Below are positions 53,165 to 64,000 of a DNA stretch of 64,000 nt, one piece after another. The stretch is from Pleodorina starrii (lineage: Eukaryota > Chlorophyta > Chlorophyceae > Chlamydomonadales > Volvocaceae). Made by a program: the position numbers and the translations under genes. Under the pieces are notes generated by a model, which worked only from the letters and a program-made list of their open reading frames with translations, made no database searches and was not told the origin of the DNA. Within the stretch, counting starts at the first letter, position 1; the number at the start of each line of letters is the position of its first letter. The DNA lies in contig BRXU01000042.1 in assembly GCA_030267565.1 (NCBI GenBank), positions 465,001 through 529,000 on the forward strand, read 5' to 3'.

Positions 53165-53923
53165 TCAGCGCAGCGGCGCCGGCTGCCGTACCATGACCAG
53201 CGAGTCGCTGCCGTCGGGGTTGTACCGCTTCCGCACGCCGACGGCTACAAAGCCCAGCCTGTCGTACAGCGCCTGCGCCGCAGCGTTGTCCTTGCGTACC
53301 TCCAGGAACGTCAGGTAGCGCTCCGACCTGCGGCGTACCGATACCGGTAGGTGACGTGGAGCCAGGCACCGTGCATGCATGCAAGTACCGTAGTCGCAAT
53401 CAATCCATCCATCGGCCCCTGGCCCCCAGTAAGCAACCCACCAGATGTGAAGGGCGCACATGCCCTGAGCCGTACATTCCACGATGCGGCAGATGCGGTA
53501 TGCACTGGTACTAATAATAATCTGGGTCCACCGTTGGAACGTTGTTTGAACATTCAAACAACGTATTAACACTGTTTAAAGCGAATTATCCATTTCCAGG
53601 TGTAGCACGTGTGCTCACGCGACCCGGGGCCAATCTCCAGCCCCGCTTCGACACGATTCGCTCCTCCCACCTGTCCCAGCTCTCACGCACGCGCACTGCT
53701 AAATAGTAAATACTCGCTCACCCCAGGCGCGCCAGCAGCTCGCAAGCCATGCGCCTTCCGAGCCCCGCACCGCGCGCCTCTGAGCCCACCGCGAGGTTGG
53801 TGAGAGACACCTCCCCCGCCACCTCGCAGCCCGCCGCCAGCGCAACCACCAACGTCCGGGGCTCTTGCCCTGCCTCCGTCGCCGTCGCCGCTGCCGCCGC
53901 CGCCGTCTGCAGCACGTCTGACT

Positions 53924-53956
<33 letters not shown>

Positions 53957-55304
53957 TCGATTGTGACGGCGACGACGATGGAGGCAGCGGCGACGAAGCC
54001 GATGAAGCCGCCGACGGAGGTGGCGGCGGCGGCATCAGCAGCTCACACAGGAGGATGAGGTTGGGCCCTCCCGGCTTCAAGTCCTCCTGAGGTATCGACA
54101 GGCAAGGGAAGAGGGTTTCGGAGCAGAGCTTACTGGCGCCGGGCCCGTGGCTCCTCGGCATGCAGTCAAGGACGAGGTCTGAGGGCCCTCGCCGGGTGCG
54201 TGCAGCTTCCCTCCCACTCCACCTCCCCCTCCCAGTCCACCTCCCCGTGCACCCTTCATTCGACCTACCGCGAGGGAACCGAGGCCCACTCGCTTCATGA
54301 CGCATGCAGTCGTATGCAAGGCGGTGCGCGGCCAGCTGGTCCGCTGGATATACCCCGCCCCGCCCCAAATGACCCCCGGAGGTTCTGGAGTCCTCTTGAG
54401 TTTACAGCCACAACAATGTCACCACGCGGGCGGCACAGACGGTATTCCCCAGCAAGACGCGCAAGCAAGGCACGCCTGGTGCCAGCCGTGGCGCCAAAAC
54501 CAACAGGAAGACGCGGAAAGGGTATGGGCGGCAAACAGACGTAAGAACGAAAAGTGATGCGCCGCTATGCGGTCCAGCAGTCGTCCAGCAGTCGTTAGGT
54601 GCGTACGGTACCTGGTAGATGCCCTCACTCCAACCGGACGACCCATCCGCAGAGCAGGCAGCATCAAGCGACGCCAGCGGTGCAGCGTCTCGTGGGTCTG
54701 CCACCCGGACCCGCAGCTCTGCCGCGCGCCAAGAGGGGCAAACGGCCGCCACAGGGGCGCCCGGCGCCGCCGAGGCGGCGCCCGGCGGCACAGACGCGGC
54801 GCCCGGCGCCAAGGCGGCGGCGCGAGATTCGGGAGAGGAGCAACAGCAGCGGATGGCGCGAGGCGAGGTGGGGTTGCGGCGTTGGCTGCAGAGGCCGCGG
54901 CCCAGATTGGTCTGTGCGGCTGGAGCGTTGCTTGGCGGGGCCGCGCAAAGGGACCGGTGGCTGCTCCTGCGCCCGCACCTATCGCCGGCAGCACCATGCG
55001 GCGGGATGTGGGTCGGCGCCCCAGCGGCTGCCTGTCCTCTCCTCACCGCTGGTCGCTCCTCCCAATCTGCTGATCTGGGGGCCAGGGCGCGCGGAGCCGA
55101 TGCCGGGCAGGGCGCGCGTAGCTCTAATGCTGGGATTGCAGTCCCGGCTGTGACAGGCGCGGGACTTGAGAAGCACAGCCGCGGACAGCACAGCCAAACG
55201 GGGCCAGCGGCTGTGCTGCGAGGGACGCGGGTTGCGCTGAACGTAGCCCGAGGTGCGAGCGCGCCAAACTGCTGCGGACTCGCGGCCATTATTGTCATTG
55301 CCAT
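53165..55304 (-). CDS. GNAT-family N-acetyltransferase, RimI-like, probably plastid-targeted
   Basis: Three exons in frame on the minus strand: 55304-54612, 54086-53722 and 53337/53327-53165 (the acceptor GCCGCAG places the exon start at 53327), 406 residues. Residues 1 to ~190 are rich in Ala, Arg, Ser and Pro, like a chloroplast transit peptide. The fold starts with LRVRVADPRDAAPLASLDAA and WSEGIYQ. Strand 4 and the acetyl-CoA loop are EVSLTNLAVGSEARGAGLG (loop ~335-341), and the C-terminal motif is FLEVRKDNAAAQALYDRLGF, typical of RimI, which acetylates N-terminal residues of proteins. A Pro/Ser/Ala insert of about 60 residues (PPPPPP, poly-Ala) interrupts the fold between the substrate region and strand 4. 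Three near-tandem ATGs (55304, 55298, 55289) could serve as start. The substrate is unknown. Confidence 0.85.
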
Positions 55305-56636
55305 GATGATGCTTATCAGGACAAGTCAACGAGTTGGGTTGTGATTGAAGGTACAGCTCAGAGCTTTCAATTGGCTTTCAACGCTTCAATGGCCATAGTG
55401 ACTTGAGTTCACAACTTATAATGCAGAGTCATCAAAATATTAGGTAATTATATTACTGATGGAGTTGAACATCCATCTTGAATATGTGGGCCTCACCCCC
55501 TCACATACAGGTTTCTCAGCGTCGTACAGCTGCGATGCGCAAGACATGGAAAAGAGAGCCTGCCTATAACTCTCTTCTTGCCATTCAGTCAGCACAATTT
55601 ATTATACATACAATGGATCAATGTTATCCGGCATCAACCAGCTCCGGCGTGTGTTGCACCGTCGGCTGTCGCATTTTTACTTGATCGGCTCCAGAATCCC
55701 GGACCTGCAAAGCCTTTCCGAGCACCCCGAGCCCTCAGCCCCAAGCCACAGGGCTGACCTTCATACTTCATCTCCAACAACTCTTCCCGGCAGTACTAGA
55801 ATAAGCCACGCGCAGGCCGTGCGTGCCACGCACCTGTCACCACACATTTACTCTTCACAACATTACGGTAGGTAGGATGGCGATCTGTCACCAGAAAGGG
55901 CCACATCTGCACTTCGGTGCCGGAACAAAGTCACGCGCACGCAAGCGTCTATCGGGCGGCGTCACCGTCAAAGGAGCGTCGCAGAGACCTGAATGAGCCT
56001 TGCATTTAACGGAGCCTGCTATGTGTACGTATCTTGTTGCCAGACTAATGGCCAGGGTTATGTCCATCCGGGCGGTGGTCTCGCTCCGTCATATGTATGT
56101 ACGTACGCCGGGACGGATGGGGGTCCTGGCCCGCGGTTAGCGTGAGGTCTTAGCAGATGCCGAAGAGGTACTCCATCCATGGCTGCCAACAAAGCAAATG
56201 CCCATCCAGCAGAGTGCTGGCTTGCGGCGGGACTGACCGACTCAGCCTTAATGTAATAGTAATGTGCAACGAAGTGATGCCCCCTGGAGAGTGGCAGTCG
56301 GTGCCCCCGGTAGTTTATGTCCGATCAACGCCAAGTTGAAGATTGTGTAATTGTGTAATGTTGCTTGGTCTCGGAGCAGTCGGAGCAGGTCGGAGCTTGC
56401 GCCTACACGCACGTTGGTGCCAACGAATTATTTCACGCCGACAGATTGACACCCGTTATAAGCCCAGACGGATAGCATAGCTGCATAGCAAAACCGCAAG
56501 GATGGAAAGTGCATACACTATTCCTTCAACATTTCATGTAGTCCCCGAAACGACACATGAACATGGAAACAGCCAGTCGCAGACAATTGTGTGCATACCG
56601 ACGCACATATGCATGTTGTGCCGATTGCCGATATTG
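55305..56636. other. Divergent intergenic region
   Basis: 1.3 kb of lower-GC DNA between the minus-strand acetyltransferase and the plus-strand membrane HRGP. CTTATA at 55415-55420 reads TATAAG on the minus strand, about 111 bp before the acetyltransferase ATG, and may be its TATA box. No coding sequence with support is seen. Confidence 0.5.
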
Positions 56637-56650
56637 TATTTATATATACA
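56637..56650 (+). promoter_or_regulatory. Candidate TATA box of the membrane HRGP gene
   Basis: TATTTATATATACA lies 24-37 bp upstream of the proposed ATG at 56674. It is a strong match, but it implies a 5' leader of only a few nucleotides unless the RNA start is elsewhere. Confidence 0.45.
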
Positions 56651-56673
56651 CCTCAAAAGCTCTACCCGAATCC

Positions 56674-59600
56674 ATGAATGCATTCCGCACGACACCCCAG
56701 TTATTGCGTTGCCGCCCGATTGTTGGTGCTTCTCTTTGGCTGTTACATTACCCAGGTAAAACACGGAAATGCCCAAAATACATAGACGTTTTCCACTTTC
56801 ATTAGTAAGTGTGTGATCCAGGCCTCGCTCGACATTGTCTGGAATGAACGTACGCCCGCCCTACCTAAAGAAACCTTCGACGGCAATTCGCTCATTTGCG
56901 GCTATATCATTGTTTTTCCTCAGGAAGCTGTCGCTTCGCGGAGCTTGGGCGAAAGCCGCACCCTATTGCAGTCACCAACCGCATGGAATTACCTACCCGG
57001 GAACTGCCGTTGCAAGAAGTTTTCAAAAGTCGGAACACCAGTATGGGACATGCCTTTCTTGTGTTTCCACCGAGGTAACTTGCATGCAAGGCTAATCCGT
57101 ATGACTCATGCATATCATCAGCGTCGCCTGCGTCGCCTTAGATGGGTTTCGTTGGATAGATAGATGGATATATAATATGTATGAGCTTGCTCGGGCCTCG
57201 ATAGGAGAGGTAGGCAGGCTGGCAGGGCCGCCCGCCGACCTGTGATTTTCAGACTTTCGGCCTCTTCTCGGCGGAGGTCGGTAGAGAAGGGCAGGAGTCT
57301 CGCGGGCTTCGATGCGCGGCAGCAGGGACCTACCGGGCGCAACAGCCAACTAACGTCACACGCACATGCAGATAGAAGCCAGCGGGCGGCGGCGCCATGC
57401 ATCCTTGCTCGGCCGCCCAGCCAGCCAGCCACCCACGCATCCAAGCACAGCTCGCTGCTGGCATGGGTGGCGGCTTACTGAGCCCGTGCACGCCTCACTA
57501 CGTACTCGCTCGCTCACAGCCCCGCCCAGTCGCACGCATGCCCCGCCCTTATACTTCCTGCCCTAGAATAAATAAGTTGACACGCACCCTACTTGCTACG
57601 GCACCGCACCTACCGGCCCCTGCCTGCCTTCCTGGCGGTTCATGAAGATGCCTGCGGCGGGGCCTACATAAAGCTGCCGTCGTCGTACAGGTCGTCCGAA
57701 GATTGCGACCTTTATGGAAACCGTAAGTAGTCCCACTGCTGCCGGCAACAGCACCGCACCGCACCGTGCGCCTAAACCTTGATTGGCATCTGATGTACGT
57801 ACGTATGTACGGCACCCGAATTTGAATCTTCGTTTGACGACCCCATCCACCCCGCCGGGTGCGCTGCACAAAGAAGCTTTTCATCATTTGCTGATTGGGA
57901 TTGTGACGACGCTATCTATCTAGCTGCACGGAACTTGCCATTAACTGAATGCAAACGCACATCATCATCATCATCATCATCAGCGTCATGCGCTTCGATG
58001 CCGCCAGGCAGGCAGGTTGATCCGTCAGACATACAGCGCAGTCGCAGGGTAGGGTGCAGGGTGGCGGGCTGCTGCCGGCTGGTTGCGTGGTTCGGCGTCC
58101 TTCCGTACTTGACTTCCCGCCGCCTGTAATGCTTGGGCGGAGCAAAGGCTACTCGAGATGCTTTTGCTCCGCCCAAGCATTACATTGGTATCGAGATGCT
58201 GTGCGATGCATTTCTGAGGCATCTATACACCGCCTGCGATGTATAGATGCTGCAAATCACACCCCCTCGGCATGTTTTCCTGTCCTTATACTGGCCCTAA
58301 ACCTTCAGTTCCCCGCCCTACGCCTTCACCACGTCCATACATACGTGTAGACCTAATCACGTGCGTGTCTACATACGTACATACATACCCGCCGGCCGTC
58401 ATCCCGCCCCCGCCATTCATTGCACAATTGCCTTCCACCTCCCATCGACCCCATTCCCTTCATTACTGGTCGGTAAAGCAAGGCTCATCAAGAACTTCCG
58501 ACCTCATACCTCGCCTCCGTATGTAATACTTCAGGTGCCCTTTGTGAATACCTTCCCGACGGCCTATACAGCTGCGAAGACTGGATCGATCCCACCTCCA
58601 CCACAACAGTCAGCTGCCAGGACTTCATGTGTTGTGAGCGGGCCACAACGGGAATCACCATCGCCAGTTGCGCAGCGGAGGGGAAGCAATGTCTCAACAT
58701 TGGACCCGGTAAAAGAGTCTGCCACGACAACGCCACGGACTACACTGATGGTAAGTACTTAAGTGCCTACCCCGAAGTGGTTACGGGCGGGCGGGGATGG
58801 CGGGGCGGGGCGGCTGGGAACGGCTAGCTATCGAGGTGAGGCTACGTGCAGTACGTAGGCGAAACATTCACTTTCATTGGAGCTCCTAAGAACATGTCCG
58901 GGATTTCAATTCTCACGAGGGAAGATACGGTGGGGGCAAGCGTTTCACCATTTAACAGAATGATAGGTTGGCTGGCTTGCTGATTGCTGAGACATTGCTG
59001 CTGGTTTTGCTGCTGCCACAATTGTGCGTCGTCCCAACCCCCTGCCCGCCCGCAGTCTACCAGTACTGTGCTGTTCGGGATTTCGCCAGGCCCCCACCAC
59101 CCGCTCCCCCACGGCCGCCTTCACCGCCCCCTGCACCACCGCCTCCACCACCACCTCCGAAACCACCGCCCCCACCACCACCTAACCCTCCGCCACCGCC
59201 ACCACCATCACGACCGCCAAAGCCACCTCGACCCTTTCCACCGAGTCCAACGCCTTCGCCACCACCTCCCAATCTTCCCCCCCCACTACCACCCAGCCCT
59301 CCACCACCCCCAGACCTACCTAGTCCTCCGCCTCCGCCACAGCCTCCCAGTCCTACGCCCCCACCCCCTAGCCCTCCACCGCCACCGCCACCCCCTCGCC
59401 CACCCCCACCACCCCCACCCCCTAGCCCTCCACCACCATCGCCCCCCCCTCGCCCACCCCCACCCCCACCCCCTAGCCCTCCACCACCACCGCCACCCCC
59501 TAGTCCACCGCCCCCACCCAAGCCGCCGGCCCCATCCCCCAACCCCCCGCCGCCACCGACCATCTTCCCGCACCCCCCATCACCCCCTCCTAGTCCACCA

Positions 59601-62270
59601 CCCCCACCTAGTCCCCCCCCCTCCCCCCCACCCCCTCGCCCCCCACCCCCACCCCCTAGCCCTCCACCACCCATGCCACCTGCTCCATCTCCTAAACCCC
59701 CATCACCACCATTCATCTTCCCTAGTCCCCCTCCACCACCCCCCAGGCCTCCACCTCCGCCACCACCGCCTAGTCCTCCACCTTCGCCACCACCCCCTCG
59801 CCCCCCACCACCACCGCCGCCCACCCCTAGCCCCCCACCTCCATCCCCCAGTCCTCCACCTCCATTGCCACCGGCCCCGCCGTCACCTGATCCCCCGCAG
59901 CCAGGGGCTCCGGAACCGCCCCCACCACCATCAACTCCCAAAAGCCCCCCGCCTCCACAGCTGCGTAAGCCCCGACCCCCAAGGAAACCACCCGTGAACC
60001 CACCCGCTGGTAAGTCCGCCTCCGACCTGAACGCGATCACAATGCGTATGTGACCGCAGAAAGACGGCTTGGGGGAGAAGGCCTGGGAGGGGGGAAACGG
60101 GGAAGAGGGCGTGTATGGCTGGGGGCGTTGTGAATGAGTTGAAGATGGACATGCGTGTGGTCCTTACATACAGGGTTAGTTGTGTGTGAGAGATATTTCT
60201 TCAGTCACTGCGCCGCCGGTGCCGCGCGCTGCGGCGGTGCACGGCAAGCCGTTGCGCGTGCGTTAGCTCTGGTATGTAACCATCAACCAACCAACCAAAC
60301 ACGACCATTCCGCAGATCTGGAGCTAGCCCACTCTGCCCCCGGGCCCACACCACCATCAACCCCATAAACCCCATCACAACCCCATCACTCCATAACTCC
60401 AAGCCCCTCACGCACACACGCAGGACCCCCGCCACCGGCCGTCCCTCCTCCCGCATTATCACCACCCCCGCCTGCGGGCAAGCGAGGTGGTTTCTTCGGC
60501 GGCCTGCTGCAAGACAAGCGCATCTTTGGGGCCATCATCGGCTCCCTGGGTAGCCTCGCTCTGCTGGCCGCGGTCCTCCTGGGATGCGTCCTGTGGATAA
60601 GGTATCGGGCGAGGATGGCGAAGGAGGCGGACGAGGCGGGCGACGGAGATCAGGTGCGCGGCGGGGGGGGCGGGGCACTGGCAGAGTTTGGCTACTGCTG
60701 GCCAGCTGCTGCTGGGATTACCTGCTCGCTTGCTTGGGGCTTGGAGACGTGGTACCCGGGCAGCCGCTTCCATCATCAGTTTCCTCGCTCGCTCGCGCGG
60801 GTGTATGTGCGTGTCCGGGCCCGCCAGTGCTACATACATGCGTTGAAGGTATCACGATAGATCATACCGCCGGTGCAAACACACAGCTTTCCTGCTTCGG
60901 GCGAAGCCATTATTATGGTGCGAAAGAAGGTCACAGAGGTTACAGAAGAGTATGTGACCCCACCTGGCAGGATTGCTTGTGTGTGATAATGGGCACGGAT
61001 GCATGATGGACACAGGACCGTTTCATTTTGTAATGGAATCGTCCCTCAGTGCTTGGCCTACTCCTGCCATTCAAATTTCCCCCGCCTGATCCTTCGTTGC
61101 CACTTTTTCCTGGCGCAGGATTTTGTCTCGCTGAAAGATAACGCAGCCTTCAGCTCAAATTTGGACGAGCAACCGCAGTTGGCGCCCAGGACGTACATCT
61201 CCATGTCGCCCCCAGAAGATGACGACTCATCTCCTGCCGTACAGCACCCCCAGCAGCACCTCCAGTACGACACTGGCCGAGGTGGACCCCAGCCGTATGC
61301 CGTACTGCCCTCCGAAGCTCAAATTGGGGCACGACAACAGGGGTGGCATGCCGGCGGGCAAAGGCAGGGGCAGGGGCCTACTGGCCCGCCACATCGGCAG
61401 CAGGGCGGTTATGAACAACCGCCCGTACGACAGCAGCAGCAGCAGCAAGGCAGTGAGCAACGGCCCGCCCCAGTGCAGGATCAGCGGGGTGGTAGGCGAC
61501 GACATGACAGGCAGAGGCGAGATGGTGAACAACAAATAGCCGAGGCACAATCGCAGATCAGCGGCGGGAAACGAGCCAATGCAGGACACTCGCCCCATGA
61601 CGGCGGACAAGCACGAGCACAGGACAGGTTTTACCCTGCAGCGTACCACCACCATCCGAATAAAGAAGGCTGGGAAGGAGGCGAAGGCGCGCTGATGAGT
61701 GGCACCGGCGGCGGCGACTACTCGGGCGGCCCGTTCCAGCAGCAGCAATGGCAGTGGCAGCAGCACGGTGGGCCCTTTCAGGACATCGCATCTGCCACAA
61801 CGGCAGCTGCTGCAGCCGGTTCAGCGCCCCCGAAACCTCAAATGCGGCGGCGTCGGAGCAGCTTCTCTGATGTGTTGGACATGACTGCAGCCTACCGGCA
61901 CCATGTCCTCCAGCAACCACCAACCCCCACCGCCACGGCCAGCGGCGGCGGCGACGGCTACAAGTATAGCGGCAGGCACCCACCACCACCACCACCACCA
62001 GCAGCTGACAGGTCCTTCACGGCTGCAGCTGCTGGCGGCGGCGGTGGCGGCACGGGGTATGGAAGCAGCAGCAGTGGTGCTGTGATCGCAAACGCTGGTG
62101 GCGGTGGTGGCGCTGGTGGCGGTGGTGGCCGCTTCCAGCGTTTCTTCAGTGGACGTGGCCTGATGAAGGCGAGCGCTGGGCACATGCAGCAGGCTTATGG
62201 TAGACAGGAAGTGCCGATGTTCCGAAACCCATTGGCGGAGGCAGACAGCCTTATTAGATCAGATAGCTAG
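56674..62270 (+). CDS. Type I membrane protein: Cys-rich head, proline-rich shaft, TM helix, long cytosolic tail
   Basis: Proposed exons 56674-56755, 57648-57722, 58535-58750, 59056-60009, 60424-60653 and 61119-62270 join in frame to 902 residues. Exon 1 gives a signal-like leader MNAFRTTPQLLRCRPIVGAS followed by LWLLHYP. Residues ~28-134 hold 11 cysteines (DACGGAY, EDCDLYG, LCEYLPDG, YSCEDW, FMCCER, KQCLNI, RVCHD, YQYC). Residues ~135-460 are Pro-rich with many SPPPPP motifs, the pattern of arabinosylated hydroxyproline glycoproteins in algal walls. A hydrophobic helix at ~476-501 (FGAIIGSLGSLALLAAVLLG) is followed by basic RYRARM, so the C-terminus is cytosolic. The tail of about 400 residues is Gln/Gly/His-rich with one basic-Ser cluster RRRRSSFSDVL. 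Exons 3-6 are firm. Exon 2 uses a weak AAG acceptor, and exon 1 is supported by signal peptide, TATA and phase only. It may link matrix to cytoplasm; no enzyme domain is seen. Confidence 0.72.
57960..57983 (+). repeat. (ATC)n microsatellite
   Basis: About eight CAT/ATC triplets in the intron between exons 2 and 3 of the membrane HRGP gene. Confidence 0.9.
58125..58184. repeat. Perfect 22-bp inverted repeat (hairpin) with 16-bp loop
   Basis: The left arm 58125-58146 begins TGTAATGCTTGGGCGGAGC; the right arm 58163-58184 is its exact reverse complement. A second, shorter inverted repeat (GCATCTATAC ... GTATAGATGC) lies at about 58219-58250. Both are in the intron before HRGP exon 3. Confidence 0.95.
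59056..60009 (+). repeat. Proline-codon repeat region of the HRGP shaft
   Basis: This exon is built from imperfect CCN-rich units (SPPPPP, PRPPPPPPPP, PAPSPKPPSP). Near-identical blocks recur about every 130-200 bp, for example CCCCCTAGCCCTCCACCACC, which indicates growth by internal duplication. Confidence 0.85.
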
Positions 62271-63177
62271 GTAGCCGCCATGCATGTTCTTCTTACCTGC
62301 GTGGGGAGCGAGCGAGCTGTGTATGTACCGTGCGAGCGAGACGGCCGCAGGCAGGGCCAATCGCTCGTCTACATCTACGAGTCCCAATGCAAGTAAGGCC
62401 GGGCTGCACGGCCATTTTGGCCGATGCGCAAACACGCGAGTTAGGCGGCGCCCTGGGAAGAAGCGCGGGCTATGCGCGCGCGGCGGCGGCGCCCGGCGGC
62501 CTTACTATTTCCGCCAGTGGCGCGAGGCCGACCGGCGGGAGAGACGAGGATCGCAACCGGAAGCACCTGTGTGGCTTTCGATCATCAACGAACCCTGCTC
62601 GGTTGTGAATGCTGGCAATCTTTACTGTTGTTGCGTGCACGGCGGTGAATGCGCCACCTCACCTCACAATGGCCGCCAGGCAGCGAGTACCGGTACCCTA
62701 CCGCTGTCCGAACACGCACCATCTACCTTGAAGGAAACAGTTGCGCTGCTGGAACCACCGACGCAGCTGCGTGCCAATTTGATCCGCCCTACTGCTGGAG
62801 GCCGGTCAAGACTTGGAGGTCCCTTGCGGCGGGGCCGGGCTTTCATGTCTTGGGTGGTGTGTGGCTAACGAAGCGGGGTAGGTGCCCATGGCGGCCCATT
62901 CATTAGTCATTAGTCATTATTAGCTAGTCATCAGTCATTAGTCATGACGACTGCTATCGTGCGATGATGTGACCGAGCGGCAGGTGAGAGCCTGCTGGAT
63001 GGCCAATCAAGGACTGCTTAGCTTGACTTGATCCTGAAAGCTACGCTTGCTCCCGTTCCAGCAGCACAAGTGTATTGTTGTCTTGCGAAGAGTAACTTGG
63101 GAAATGAATTGCGGCCGCCCCGCTGCCTAGCTAGATAGGCAGTCAGGGTGAGCAAGAACTGGTATGCATGGATTGTT

Positions 63178-63211
<34 letters not shown>

Positions 63212-64000
63212 GGGGGGGTGGATGCTGACAGCAAAGGCAACACCGATCGTTGTGCTGACCGAAAAACGAGGCTCACTCTTTCACAGGTACCAACAGAGAG
63301 CATGGCTAGATTGATAGGGTAGCGTAGTGTGGTACGGTTCGCGACAAAGACAACACCTTGGGCGGCATACATGCAGGTCGCCGTCCTCGTCGCCGCGCCG
63401 GCGGAACTGTGAAACTGCCGTGTGGACCGACAGCCCCGCGGAACTGGGTTGTGCAGGCGGTGCCGCATTAACGTCCGGACTGGTTTCGACCTAGGCATTT
63501 GCAGGTTCTCGTGACAGGTCCAGCCAGTTGGTTGGCCACGTGCACCGAAGGTGCTGCCGGTATTAGCTGTAGTATGCTGATTGTGTTGATAATAATAGCG
63601 TGGGATAGAGGTTCGTCTTATCTGGACCCCGTGCGAGACGGAACCTGCAACACACTGACCAAGCTGTGTACGTATGTACCGCTGGCTGCAGCACACTGAC
63701 TGCCGTCCGTCTTTCTATCAACCCACGCGCGCGTTCCACAACTCTACAGCGCGACCGAATTCCGTGATTGCCGCAGGCCCTTCTTGTTACCGATTTTGGT
63801 CCGTTGGTGGCTGGGAAATATCTGGTCAAACTGACTGACAGTTGGAGCGCAGACGAACGCTCTCGGTTGGGCTCGAATCGGGGACCAGGGCCATGCCTGG
63901 GCTCCGGAACCAATCCCTGCTCGTCCAGTGCGAGCTCTACCTAGGCGCGAGCGTTTCCAGTGTGAAGCGCTTCGCCAGGAGCCAGGCGCCTGGTCATACT
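62271..64000. other. Right end of the window, no supportable gene
   Basis: 1.7 kb. It holds a cluster of TCATTAGTCATTA repeats at about 62899-62945 and a (TG)n tract followed by a G-run at 63178-63219. A 40-codon frame at 62609 starts like a signal peptide (MLAIFTVVACTAVNA), and Cys-containing frames follow, but I could not join them by convincing splice sites. No TGTAA follows closely after the HRGP stop. Confidence 0.5.
63178..63219 (+). repeat. (TG)n tract followed by poly-G
   Basis: About 15 TG units lead directly into nine to ten G residues. The composition is the same as the junction (TG)n-Gn that precedes the linkers in the left-hand satellite. Confidence 0.9.

Noticed and set aside
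56806..57075. Possible extra exon of the membrane HRGP after the acceptor TTTTTCCTCAG, ending at CACCGAG/GTAACT (one frame reads WNYLPGNCRCKKFSK).
   Set aside because: The frame with the attractive Cys residues does not match the phase of exon 1, and the frame that does match cannot join exon 2. Exon 1 joins exon 2 directly in phase.
59057..60040. Minus-strand Gly-rich frame of 327 codons opposite the proline-rich exon.
   Set aside because: It is the reverse read-out of CCN proline codons and has no start context or splice support; the plus strand connects to a TM exon in phase.
62609..62731. Short frame with signal-peptide look (MLAIFTVVACTAVNA) and nearby Cys-rich frames.
   Set aside because: The frame stops after 40 codons and I found no convincing donor and acceptor to join it to the Cys-containing frames; it may be the start of a gene that I could not resolve.

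Overview
The window looks like nuclear DNA of a chlamydomonadalean (volvocine-type) green alga. The evidence is GC-rich coding sequence with many short GT-AG introns, a two-domain pherophorin, a hydroxyproline-rich membrane glycoprotein, TGTAA motifs placed like algal poly(A) signals, TTTTAGGG-type telomere-like repeats and very long low-complexity inserts in proteins. The species cannot be named from the sequence alone.

Layout. (1) 1-20655: a giant higher-order satellite. Five blocks of a perfect 8-bp repeat (GAGTGAGG) alternate with blocks of a degenerate 10-bp repeat (GTGTGAGTGC type), a G-run and a 94-bp single-copy-like linker. It runs off the left edge and ends at a diverged fifth linker. 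The huge stop-free frames on its minus strand are products of the repeat, not genes. (2) 20656-24800: AT-richer transposon-like DNA with a compact gag-only element at 22252-23995, whose zinc-knuckle ORF lies between identical 221-bp direct repeats. (3) 24967-29873 (+): a complete eight-exon pherophorin gene. (4) 29874-34540: no supportable gene. (5) 34541-40501 (-): a large low-complexity protein with a C-terminal coiled coil. (6) 41210/41249-50896 (+): an 18-exon acylaminoacyl-peptidase with an organelle-type leader; its introns carry a perfect 44-bp telomere-like hairpin and a 34-bp palindrome. (7) 52185-52458 (-): two tandem tRNA-Cys(GCA) genes. (8) 53165-55304 (-): a three-exon RimI-like GNAT acetyltransferase, probably plastid-targeted. 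(9) 56674-62270 (+): a six-exon type I membrane protein with a Cys-rich head, a proline-rich shaft, one transmembrane helix and a 400-residue cytosolic tail. (10) 62271-64000: no supportable gene.

No operon logic applies. The functional theme is extracellular matrix (pherophorin and membrane HRGP) together with N-terminal protein processing (a GNAT that may acetylate N-termini and a peptidase that removes acetylated residues); the shared neighbourhood of the last two may be chance. All exon models are mine from splice signals and phase. Every junction in the pherophorin, peptidase and GNAT models keeps frame. The first two exons of the membrane HRGP are the least certain part.
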